From Candidatus Woesearchaeota archaeon (lineage in GTDB: Archaea; Nanobdellota; Nanobdellia; UBA10117; JABICX01), in the NCBI GenBank assembly GCA_018652045.1, contig JABICX010000005.1:1-64000 (forward strand): a stretch of DNA of 64,000 bases. Reading direction: 5' to 3'. This document shows positions 1 through 6,941 of the stretch, one piece after another (the stretch's first letter is position 1; each line of letters starts with the position of its first letter). Below the pieces are notes generated by a model. It saw nothing but the letters and a program-made list of their open reading frames with translations, made no database searches and was not told the DNA's origin. A program made the position numbers and the translations under genes.

Positions 1-4
1 ATAG

Positions 5-79
5 CGGGCCTAGGGGGATTCGAACCCACGATCTACAGCTTAGAAGGCTGTCGCCCTATCCAGACTAGGCTATAGGCCC
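5..79 (-). tRNA. tRNA-Arg (UCU)
   Basis: A full cloverleaf reads on the minus strand. The acceptor GGGCCTA pairs perfectly with TAGGCCC, the discriminator base is G, and the T arm has the canonical GGTTCGAATCC. The anticodon stem ACAGC/GCTGT encloses the loop CTTCTAA, giving anticodon TCT, which reads AGA. The D loop contains the usual GG. There is no intron and the CCA end is not encoded. Confidence 0.95.
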
Positions 80-145
80 ATGTAGAAAAAGGTGCATCTG
101 GTTTTATAAAAGTATCTTTATATAATATATATTCTAGGATATAGT

Positions 146-673
146 ATGAAATTAGTGTTTCTTAATGGCGCACCTGCAACTGGTAAGTTGACTGTGGCGC
201 AAGAGCTGGCTAAATTAACCGGATTTAAGATCATGCATAATCATCTGACCGGCGATGTTGTTCGAGAGTTTTTTGACTGGGGTGATAAAGAAGGTCATGA
301 TTTGCATAAAGTGTTAAAATTTGAAATCCTAAGCTATCTCTCAAAATCTAGTATTAAAGGGATAATTATGACGTATTGCTTTGCTACGAATTCTGACGAA
401 TCAGAGGTAAAAAGATTGTTAAAATTAGCTAAGAAATGTAATTTTGAAGTATGTTTTGTTCGGCTAAGTTGTGATGTTAAAGAGCTTAAGCGGAGAGTTC
501 GGTTGGAGTCAAGAAAAAAACACCGTAAGCTTACAACGTGTAAGGATTTGGATGAGACGCTTAATCATTGGGAATTTAGTGCTGTGCCTGGGGTTGAAAA
601 CCTGGAGATAGAGAATACTACGCTATCTGCTAAGAAGGTTGCTAAAATGATAAAAGAACATTTTAAGCTTTAG
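146..673 (+). CDS. P-loop nucleotide kinase-like ATPase
   Basis: A 175-residue cytoplasmic protein with a Walker A loop at residues 8-16 (GAPATGKLT) right after the first beta strand, followed by the sequence HNHLTGD near residue 31. This is typical of the small AAA/shikimate-kinase-like P-loop family found in bacteria and archaea, whose substrates are mostly unknown. A basic region rich in Arg (around residues 115-130, RRVRLESRKKHRK) may serve as the lid. A TATA-like sequence (about 117-124) lies 25 bases before the ATG, so the transcript is probably leaderless. The fold is well supported; the substrate is not. Confidence 0.75.
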   Translation: MKLVFLNGAPATGKLTVAQELAKLTGFKIMHNHLTGDVVREFFDWGDKEGHDLHKVLKFEILSYLSKSSIKGIIMTYCFATNSDESEVKRLLKLAKKCNFEVCFVRLSCDVKELKRRVRLESRKKHRKLTTCKDLDETLNHWEFSAVPGVENLEIENTTLSAKKVAKMIKEHFKL

Positions 674-675
674 CG

Positions 676-1020
676 CTATACTAGACACTTGCACATACAG
701 ACACCATACTGTCTTACATATGCTTTGTAGTAATCTAAACTATCCAAACTACAGCTTGTTATACAATCTCTAATACAGTAATCATCACGCCCAACTCGAT
801 ACTTTTGAGCTAACGCAAACGCTCGGCCAGTCTCATCAGCTACAGCTTCAGTATCAGCAGTTATTAGACGATCGACCGTTTTAGGTAGGTCATCAAGATT
901 TACAGAGTCAAAATTATCCACACCTGTGACGAACCCAGTGATTTGCTCCTTTGAGAAGAATCCTGCGAATGCTAGTACGATTATGATCACACCCAATATT
1001 AGCTTGTATTTGTTTCGCAT
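676..1020 (-). CDS. small membrane-anchored Cys-rich protein with ITG motif
   Basis: 114 residues. One N-terminal membrane helix (about 6-23) is followed directly by the juxtamembrane sequence EQITGFVTG and an outside domain ending in a cysteine cluster (CIRDCITSC then CMCKC at the extreme C terminus). The topology suggests the cysteines are outside, forming disulfides or binding metal. The family is not recognised. The ITGF motif recurs in the CopC-like protein at 20520 and, before C-terminal helices, in several large surface proteins here. The gene converges on its neighbour at 146-673, with only two bases between the stops. Confidence 0.7.
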   Translation of the reverse strand: MRNKYKLILGVIIIVLAFAGFFSKEQITGFVTGVDNFDSVNLDDLPKTVDRLITADTEAVADETGRAFALAQKYRVGRDDYCIRDCITSCSLDSLDYYKAYVRQYGVCMCKCLV

Positions 1021-1068
1021 AGACTTAGAATAAACTTGTTCTTTATTAATTTTATTGAAACGTAGTAG

Positions 1069-1099
1069 CTACTTTCAGTTTAGTGGACTGCGAAAGTAG
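1069..1099. other. intergenic inverted repeat
   Basis: CTACTTTC and GAAAGTAG form a perfect 8-bp stem, with an inner CAGT/ACTG pairing, in the space between two divergent genes. It lies upstream of the TATA box of the 1212 gene, so it could be an operator or a structured transcript end. The role is unknown. Confidence 0.5.
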
Positions 1100-1151
1100 G
1101 AATATTATCGAACTGCACAACGTGTGTTTTGTGTTTTGGCCTATCAAAAGC

Positions 1152-1159
1152 TTTAAATA
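1152..1159 (+). promoter_or_regulatory. TATA box of the lamin-tail surface gene
   Basis: TTTAAATA is centred about 27 bases before position 1183, which places the transcription start at or just before the ATG at 1185. The mRNA would then have a leader of about 27 bases before the preferred start at 1212. Confidence 0.6.
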
Positions 1160-1190
1160 TGTTACTGTTCAGTAGATAATCAACATGGAA

Positions 1191-1204
1191 ACACTTCGGA
1201 GTGT
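1191..1204 (+). promoter_or_regulatory. hairpin over the ribosome binding site of the 1212 gene
   Basis: ACACT-TCGG-AGTGT makes a 5-bp hairpin. The GGAG at 1198-1201, ten bases before the ATG at 1212, lies partly in its loop and 3' arm. This could modulate translation. It also supports 1212 as a start, although a leaderless start at 1185 remains possible. Confidence 0.45.
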
Positions 1205-1211
1205 GTTAAAA

Positions 1212-3644
1212 ATGAAGAAATTACTAACAGTATTTACAATTTTATGCGCAGCATTATTCCTTATCCAAGGAGCTAGCGCATTAGATGCTGATGTAACTCT
1301 GAACGAATTTGTAGCTAATCCAGCAATCGGTGGAAATGAATGGATTGAGTTACATAATAGTGGAGCTACTCAGATCACTTTAACCGGATGGACTATCACG
1401 GATAGTCTTGATCAACCATTTGGAATTTTAGATGGTAAGACCATAAGTGCAGGTGGATTTTTAGCTATTGAGCACACAACTGATCTTCTAAATAATAACG
1501 TTGACAGCATTACATTAAAGAATAACAATGCTGCAACGCCACACGAGCAGACTATCTCATATGGTGCAGGCGCTACTGATTATGATGGCGTACCTACACA
1601 AGGTAAGAGTGTAGCACGATTGAATAACAAACATGCTGATAATGCTTGGGAAGAGTTTAACGTTCCAACAAGAGAAATGTCAAACTCACCAGTGGTTAGT
1701 TTTGCAACTGGTTCAGTTGCAGACGCAGCTGTTGTTACAACATCTACATTTACTGTAAAACTCGCAGTTGCTGGTGGATCTAATTTAGTCGCAGGGTACC
1801 TTTCAGACGTAAGTGGTGCTAGTTGCGATTTTGTCCTTAATAAGGGATTTTTAGAGCACACTTGTAGCGATTATGCAGATGGCGCAACGATCACATATTC
1901 TGCAACAGTAAAAGACGATCACAATCAAGTAAACACAGTAGGTCCTAGAACTGTTACAGTTAATAAAGCAAAGTCTTTTGCAATTACACCTTCTCTATCC
2001 GCAGTTTCATTAGGTACTGAGAATGTTGTTGCAGTTACAACTATTACTATAACTAATGATGGTGAAGTAGACGTTGAGTTGAACACCGCAGACTTTAGTA
2101 TGAGTAACTTAATCTTTGAGCACCTAGATAGCTCAACAAGTTATGTCTATGAAAGCGAACTTGATGAGTACAAGTTAGGTATGTATATTGATACTTCAGC
2201 AATACATTGGTCATTCCCATCAGAACTTAATACACATACTTTGGGAACTACAGACACTACTCGTACTGTTGTATTGACTGGAACAACAATAATTCCACAA
2301 GAGAACCTTCCAGAATACTATGGTAAGTACGCAGGTACTTTGAGTATTGCAGGTACTCCTACTGGTGCAACTGAGAAGACTGTAAAGACTTCAGAAGTTA
2401 GAGTTTCAGTAAACCCTGAAGGTTACAATCATAGAAGCAAGTTATCAATGAAAGACATTGACTTTGATGATGACGATCCATACTTTAGAACTGAGGAGTT
2501 CGAAGTTACAGTTACTCTTGAGAACAAGTATTCTGAAAAAGTAAAGAGTATTGAACTTAACTTAGAGATCCCAGAGCTAGATATTGAGGAAAGTTCATCT
2601 AAGTTTAGTCTTAGTGATAAGGGTGATGAGAATGAAGTAACATTTACCTTTGACATTGATGACCGTGCAGATGAAGGTGAATATCCAATGTTATTCTATC
2701 TAACTGCAGAGACCGAAACTTCAGCTGGAACAAAGATCGATATTGCAGAATACAATGTTGCAGAGAAGTTAATCGTATCTGTTGATGACGACGATCTAAT
2801 CGTAGAGTCAATTAAGTTAGATGATACCCAGTATAGAGCTGGTGATGACTTTACTGTTAGAGTAAACGTACTCAACATTGGTGATGATGAACAGGAAGAT
2901 ACTCGTGTACGAGTTAAATGTACAGACTTTGATATTACACAAATGTCTGAAGTATATGATCGAGATCTAAAGGCAAACAAAGATAATGTATTTACATTTA
3001 GCTTAGAGATTCCAACCTTCGCAAAAGATGGTGAATACTTCTGTAGCGCAGACATCATGTATGATGGTTACACTTCACAAGAAGATGATGATGACACTAG
3101 CGAACACCTAACAAAAGAGTTTGTTATTGTGGTTGCAGGTGGACTTGGTTCTGGTGAAGCACCTCAGGGTGATGGAACCGCAATTATTACAGGAACATCA
3201 GCTGGAGCAGCTATACCTGGAAGCGCAACTAAGTTTACATTACAGTTGAAGAACAACGACGTAAGTGGTTCTGCAACGTACAAACTTCTGATGGAAGACT
3301 ACTCAAGTTGGGCAAGTTCAAAGGTTGAACCGGCAGAGTTAACCATACCCGCAGGTACAAGTGTGCCATTTTACGCATACTTAACACCTAACGAGGGCGT
3401 TACTGGCACAAAGACAGCAACTGTTGCAATCTATGTTGGTGGCGAACAGGTAGCTGAGAAGACATTAACTGTTACAATTAATAGCGACGCAAACGGTGGA
3501 ATACAAGTAAATCCAATTAGTGGAATTACTGGATCTTTTGCAGGTCCTCTAGACCTACCAACTGCTATTGTGATTAGCTCAATTGTTGCAGGTATTGTAA
3601 TCTTAGGCGCAATCTATATGGTTACAATCGGTAAGAAGCTTTAA
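1212..3644 (+). CDS. surface protein: lamin-tail domain, beta-sandwich repeats, ITG C-terminal anchor
   Basis: About 810 residues from the ATG at 1212, chosen because GGAG precedes it and a compact signal peptide (KKLLTVF to GASA) follows; an in-frame ATG at 1185 would add nine residues. Directly after the signal is a lamin-tail (LTD) domain: LNEFVANP, EWIELHNSG, LTGWTITD. Several Ig/NEW3-like beta-sandwich stretches follow, with acidic runs (DDDD) that may bind calcium. The C terminus has the order GITGSFAG, then DLP, a membrane helix, and GKKL. It is probably an S-layer or anchored envelope protein. It opens a run of similar genes. Confidence 0.75.
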   Translation: MKKLLTVFTILCAALFLIQGASALDADVTLNEFVANPAIGGNEWIELHNSGATQITLTGWTITDSLDQPFGILDGKTISAGGFLAIEHTTDLLNNNVDSITLKNNNAATPHEQTISYGAGATDYDGVPTQGKSVARLNNKHADNAWEEFNVPTREMSNSPVVSFATGSVADAAVVTTSTFTVKLAVAGGSNLVAGYLSDVSGASCDFVLNKGFLEHTCSDYADGATITYSATVKDDHNQVNTVGPRTVTVNKAKSFAITPSLSAVSLGTENVVAVTTITITNDGEVDVELNTADFSMSNLIFEHLDSSTSYVYESELDEYKLGMYIDTSAIHWSFPSELNTHTLGTTDTTRTVVLTGTTIIPQENLPEYYGKYAGTLSIAGTPTGATEKTVKTSEVRVSVNPEGYNHRSKLSMKDIDFDDDDPYFRTEEFEVTVTLENKYSEKVKSIELNLEIPELDIEESSSKFSLSDKGDENEVTFTFDIDDRADEGEYPMLFYLTAETETSAGTKIDIAEYNVAEKLIVSVDDDDLIVESIKLDDTQYRAGDDFTVRVNVLNIGDDEQEDTRVRVKCTDFDITQMSEVYDRDLKANKDNVFTFSLEIPTFAKDGEYFCSADIMYDGYTSQEDDDDTSEHLTKEFVIVVAGGLGSGEAPQGDGTAIITGTSAGAAIPGSATKFTLQLKNNDVSGSATYKLLMEDYSSWASSKVEPAELTIPAGTSVPFYAYLTPNEGVTGTKTATVAIYVGGEQVAEKTLTVTINSDANGGIQVNPISGITGSFAGPLDLPTAIVISSIVAGIVILGAIYMVTIGKKL

Positions 3645-3675
3645 TCCAGCTGCGAAATCAGTTGGCACTTTGAGC

Positions 3676-3716
3676 GTATTGGACTTTGTCCAATACACTT
3701 TCTTTATTTTTATAAT
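3676..3716 (+). terminator. hairpin plus T-rich terminator
   Basis: GTATTGGAC-TTT-GTCCAATAC is a perfect 9-bp stem with a 3-base loop, followed by a T-rich tract, about 30 bases after the stop of the 1212 gene. It may terminate transcription or protect the mRNA 3' end. Confidence 0.6.
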
Positions 3717-3773
3717 CTAATTTGTTTTTCTTAGAATGCAAACACTTTTGAGTTGATGTATTAAGGAATTATT

Positions 3774-4199
3774 ATGCCAATACGCGATCTATTTTCGTAT
3801 GATACGTCACCTGACGAAGTTGTTATTGAAGAACCTTCTGCCGAGAAAAAAGAGTTTAACATGGAGGAACGGATTCTAACGCCGATAGAGATTAGTTTCC
3901 TGGAGAAAGTAAAAGCGATTCGGAACGGTATAGCAGGACATACTGCAGCTGAATTGTTTTATTTGGCTAAGCAAGGGGATATACCTCCAGACGTAATGCA
4001 TTATTATCAGACAGTTGGTTCTCTAGCAGATGATCAGTCTGATCTAAATAGGGCAGGTCGTAAGCTACGAGAAGCAAAGTATTACAGTGAGACGATTGGT
4101 TCACATCAGACGGTTTCTGATCTTGGGCCTGGCGAGGCTAATAGAGCAAGAGTCATAGACGAAGCGTTAATCCTGCTTACACGTAATAGACGCGTTTGA
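3774..4199 (+). CDS. hypothetical soluble protein
   Basis: 141 residues with no signal peptide or membrane helix. The N-terminal third is acidic and probably disordered (VVIEEPSAEKKEF); the rest is predicted helical. The segment FLEKVKAIRNG resembles FLQQVRAMRSAG in the membrane-anchored protein at 55258, which hints at a shared short module. The family is not recognised. It lies between two surface-protein genes on the same strand and appears to have its own start region. Confidence 0.55.
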   Translation: MPIRDLFSYDTSPDEVVIEEPSAEKKEFNMEERILTPIEISFLEKVKAIRNGIAGHTAAELFYLAKQGDIPPDVMHYYQTVGSLADDQSDLNRAGRKLREAKYYSETIGSHQTVSDLGPGEANRARVIDEALILLTRNRRV

Positions 4200-4345
4200 G
4201 TTGTTTGTTGCAATAGACAGTTAAAAACGCTATACTGTGGCGCACAAATAAAACCAATAGCCGTAAGGTTTAAAAGCTTTTGCTACGAAACACTAGTAAC
4301 CTAATAAGTAACTCCAGTGTGGGTTATTATTCGGAGGCTAAAAAA

Positions 4346-5935
4346 ATGAATAAAATGAACGCGCTTTTGAGCGTATTATTTACTGTACTATTATTAGTAC
4401 CGGCGACAGTGTTAGCAGCAGATTACGCAGCTATTTCAAATGTTAAAGTAGCTGGAACTGTTGAAGACGATGATAGCATTGTAACACTTAGTTATACAGC
4501 ACAGAATACTGGAACAAGTAAAGTTATCGCAAGAATTACAATTGATGGCGATGGCTTGGACAGCGTTGGACATTCTGTAGTTCTTGAAGCAGGTCTAATA
4601 AACGAACAAACTAGAACTGTTAGAATACCCGTTTCAGAATTAACTGCTGGAGACCGAGAGTTAACTGCTACTATCAAAGCAACAACTGGAACTTTAGATA
4701 AAGGAGCAGAAGCTCACGTAGTAAAATACAACGTAGCATCTGCTGATCCAGACGCAGACGACGAATTACTCGATGGTTTAGTTAATGACGTAGAAGTCGA
4801 AGAAGACGAATTAACTTATGGTGACCAGATTGAGTTCGAAATTGAATTAGAGACAACTAACGAACAAAGAATTTCAGATATGATCGTTGAAGTTGAATTC
4901 GATGGAGAGACAATCGAGACACGTGAGTTTAAGATGTTCGGCGACGATGATGATAACGTTGAAGTAACACTAGATCAGGACGACTTTAAGACTATGTTGA
5001 GCATTCCAACATCTGTAGATGATATGGATGAGGGAACTTATGACTTTGAAGTTCGTGTATACGGACGAGAAGAAGTTGAAGCAGATGGTTCAGACGGTGC
5101 AAACCGATACCATTTACTAGACGCTTTTGTCATAACAGGCGCAATAGAAGTTGAGAAGATGGACGACAACCTAGCTATCGCAGGTGTAAACTTCGAGCAG
5201 CAAGGTAATGTACTTTACACAGCAGTACTTGTAGAAAACATTGGAAACAACAACGAGGAAAATGTTAGAGTTAAGGTACAGATTTCAGATCTAGAAGTAG
5301 GACAAACTTCAAACAGAGTAATTGTTTATGAAGACGACGATGCAACAATCTATGCTCCAATCGTACTACCAAGTTTCGCAACTGGCGAGTATGACGTTAA
5401 ATTAACTGTTTTCAACGACGATGTTTCAGTAGTTAGAATTGCTGAAGACGTTGAGATGGTTGGTGTAATTTCAGCACAGCCAAGTGCAGATCTAGCAATC
5501 GGTGTAGACACAGCTATTAAGACTGTATCTCCAACTGGTGCTGTATATGCTTTGACATTTACAAACAACGGCGCAGCTGCAAGATCATTTACATTAGAAA
5601 CTGCTGGTGCAGAATGGGGACAGACTAGTGTCAATCCATCAACTGTTGTTGTTGGTGCAGGTACTAGCGAGATCGCATCTGTTTTCGTAGCTCCAAATGC
5701 AGGTCAAACTGGAACAAAACAGTTTACTGTATTCGTAAAGGAAGGAAATCAAATAGTTAAGTCAGTTGGTTTAACTGCAAATGTTGAAGGTAACTCAGTT
5801 ACTGGATCAGCAGTTTACGACTTTGAGAACTTTGTTGACTCTGGACTTAAATGGATAGCCGCAATCTTGATTGTTGTCTTGATTGTTCTGTTCGTTGTGT
5901 GGAGCTGGAACAAAGCAGACGAAGAAGAGCTTTAA
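4346..5935 (+). CDS. S-layer-like surface protein with C-terminal anchor
   Basis: About 529 residues from the ATG at 4346, which has CGGAGG nearby and begins a clean signal peptide (LLSVLFTVLLLVPATVLAAD). Upstream in-frame codons would give an odd, unconserved N terminus. The body is very acidic, with repeated beta-sandwich domains (CARDB/NEW3-like, for example ENIGNNNEENVRV and FTNNGAAARSF). It ends with NSVTGSAVY, a membrane helix and DEEEL, an acidic tail unlike the basic tails of its neighbours. It is probably an anchored structural envelope protein. The closest relative by layout is the 1212 protein. Confidence 0.7.
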   Translation: MNKMNALLSVLFTVLLLVPATVLAADYAAISNVKVAGTVEDDDSIVTLSYTAQNTGTSKVIARITIDGDGLDSVGHSVVLEAGLINEQTRTVRIPVSELTAGDRELTATIKATTGTLDKGAEAHVVKYNVASADPDADDELLDGLVNDVEVEEDELTYGDQIEFEIELETTNEQRISDMIVEVEFDGETIETREFKMFGDDDDNVEVTLDQDDFKTMLSIPTSVDDMDEGTYDFEVRVYGREEVEADGSDGANRYHLLDAFVITGAIEVEKMDDNLAIAGVNFEQQGNVLYTAVLVENIGNNNEENVRVKVQISDLEVGQTSNRVIVYEDDDATIYAPIVLPSFATGEYDVKLTVFNDDVSVVRIAEDVEMVGVISAQPSADLAIGVDTAIKTVSPTGAVYALTFTNNGAAARSFTLETAGAEWGQTSVNPSTVVVGAGTSEIASVFVAPNAGQTGTKQFTVFVKEGNQIVKSVGLTANVEGNSVTGSAVYDFENFVDSGLKWIAAILIVVLIVLFVVWSWNKADEEEL

Positions 5936-5938
5936 GCT

Positions 5939-5961
5939 CTTTTTCTTATTTCTTTTTTATA
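5939..5961 (+). terminator. oligo-T terminator
   Basis: Two runs of T (TTTTT and TTTTTT) occur within 25 bases of the stop codon, the usual form of an intrinsic archaeal terminator. Confidence 0.5.
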
Positions 5962-5967
5962 TTTAAC

Positions 5968-5999
5968 GTACGGAGTCGGCGATAGCTACGCTTCTGTAC
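5968..5999 (+). repeat. 3' hairpin element with GGAGTCGGCGA, copy 1
   Basis: GTACGGAG pairs with CTTCTGTAC (with wobble pairs) around an inner GCG/CGC stem, leaving TCG as a bulge. The 11-base string GGAGTCGGCGA is repeated exactly at 18622, also after a surface-protein gene. Confidence 0.55.
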
Positions 6000-6061
6000 T
6001 CATACACGAAAGCTAAATAATTTTATCATAACTTATTTATGCAAGCAATAACTCTCGTTAT

Positions 6062-6817
6062 ATGGATCGTAGACATGAGATGATCATATTTTTTACCGTT
6101 CTAGGAGTACTTGCTGTGCTGGCATTATGGGCATATTCTCATCCAGTTAGTGTTAATGACAACATTTTCGATAGCATTACTGTTGGCGGTAAGGCAGATA
6201 CCTTAGATAATTACATACAAGAGACTCGTGATCGTCAGACAGAGACTCAGCGCGACAACACGATTAAGCTGTATATTAGCATGCTGGACCAAGGTAACTT
6301 CAATCGAAAGTATGCTCCAACTGGCTTTTCTGAGTCAGATCGAGTTAAGGTGTGTGCAAAAGCAAATGAATTGGCTACTAGCGCAACTAAGCTTGAACAA
6401 GCAAAGCAAATAGCTGATTTCTTAGGGAAAGAGATGGAATATGATTGGGGTAATGTTGTTATTGATGCGACAGGCAAGCCAAGGCAGGCTGCAAAGAAAG
6501 ATCCTTTAGAAGTTTTAGACGCTGGAGTGGGTCTGTGTGGAGAACTGACTAACACATATATGGTTATGACTGAATGTATTGGTGTTGACTCTTACTTTGT
6601 CTATGGTGGTGGTCATGCATGGAACGCTATAAACTTAGATGGTGTGATCTATGAGGTAGATACAACGCAGGATTGCTTTGATTGCGATGTTTCTCAGCCA
6701 GAACATAGCTATCCATTGTACGGTCTTTGCGACTTTGATAGTTGTATAACTATTACTCAGATAGCTTCACTAGCTATGGCACAAGAGAGCATCTTTGATC
6801 AGGCAATTAAGCGATAA
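6062..6817 (+). CDS. membrane-tethered transglutaminase-like protein
   Basis: 251 residues. One N-terminal helix (about 7-25) anchors an outside domain. The transglutaminase/papain-like triad is visible in order: Cys159 (VGLCGELTNTY), His185 (GGHAWNAI) and Asp200 (YEVDTT). A further cysteine cluster (DCFDCD) follows. Members of this fold can be proteases, peptide:N-glycanases or crosslinking enzymes, so the reaction cannot be named. Placed among surface-protein genes, it could crosslink or trim envelope proteins. The gene is probably transcribed alone and lies between two T-rich or structured intergenic regions. Confidence 0.8.
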   Translation: MDRRHEMIIFFTVLGVLAVLALWAYSHPVSVNDNIFDSITVGGKADTLDNYIQETRDRQTETQRDNTIKLYISMLDQGNFNRKYAPTGFSESDRVKVCAKANELATSATKLEQAKQIADFLGKEMEYDWGNVVIDATGKPRQAAKKDPLEVLDAGVGLCGELTNTYMVMTECIGVDSYFVYGGGHAWNAINLDGVIYEVDTTQDCFDCDVSQPEHSYPLYGLCDFDSCITITQIASLAMAQESIFDQAIKR

Positions 6818-6883
6818 TCTATTCTGTTCTAAATAAATCGTTATATAGTAACTTTGGAAATCAATAACTAGAGATTGGCATTA

Positions 6884-6918
6884 GAGGTGCAACGAAGCAG
6901 AGCTTCGCTGAACCCCTC
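6884..6918 (+). promoter_or_regulatory. structured 5' leader of the 6942 gene
   Basis: An outer GAGG/CCTC pairing encloses CGAAGC-AGA-GCTTCG, a perfect 6-bp hairpin. A TATA-like GTTATATAG near 6839 would place the transcription start near 6868, so the structure lies within the leader. AAGGTG precedes the ATG. Confidence 0.5.
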
Positions 6919-6941
6919 GCAAACTCGAAGGTGTTTGGATA

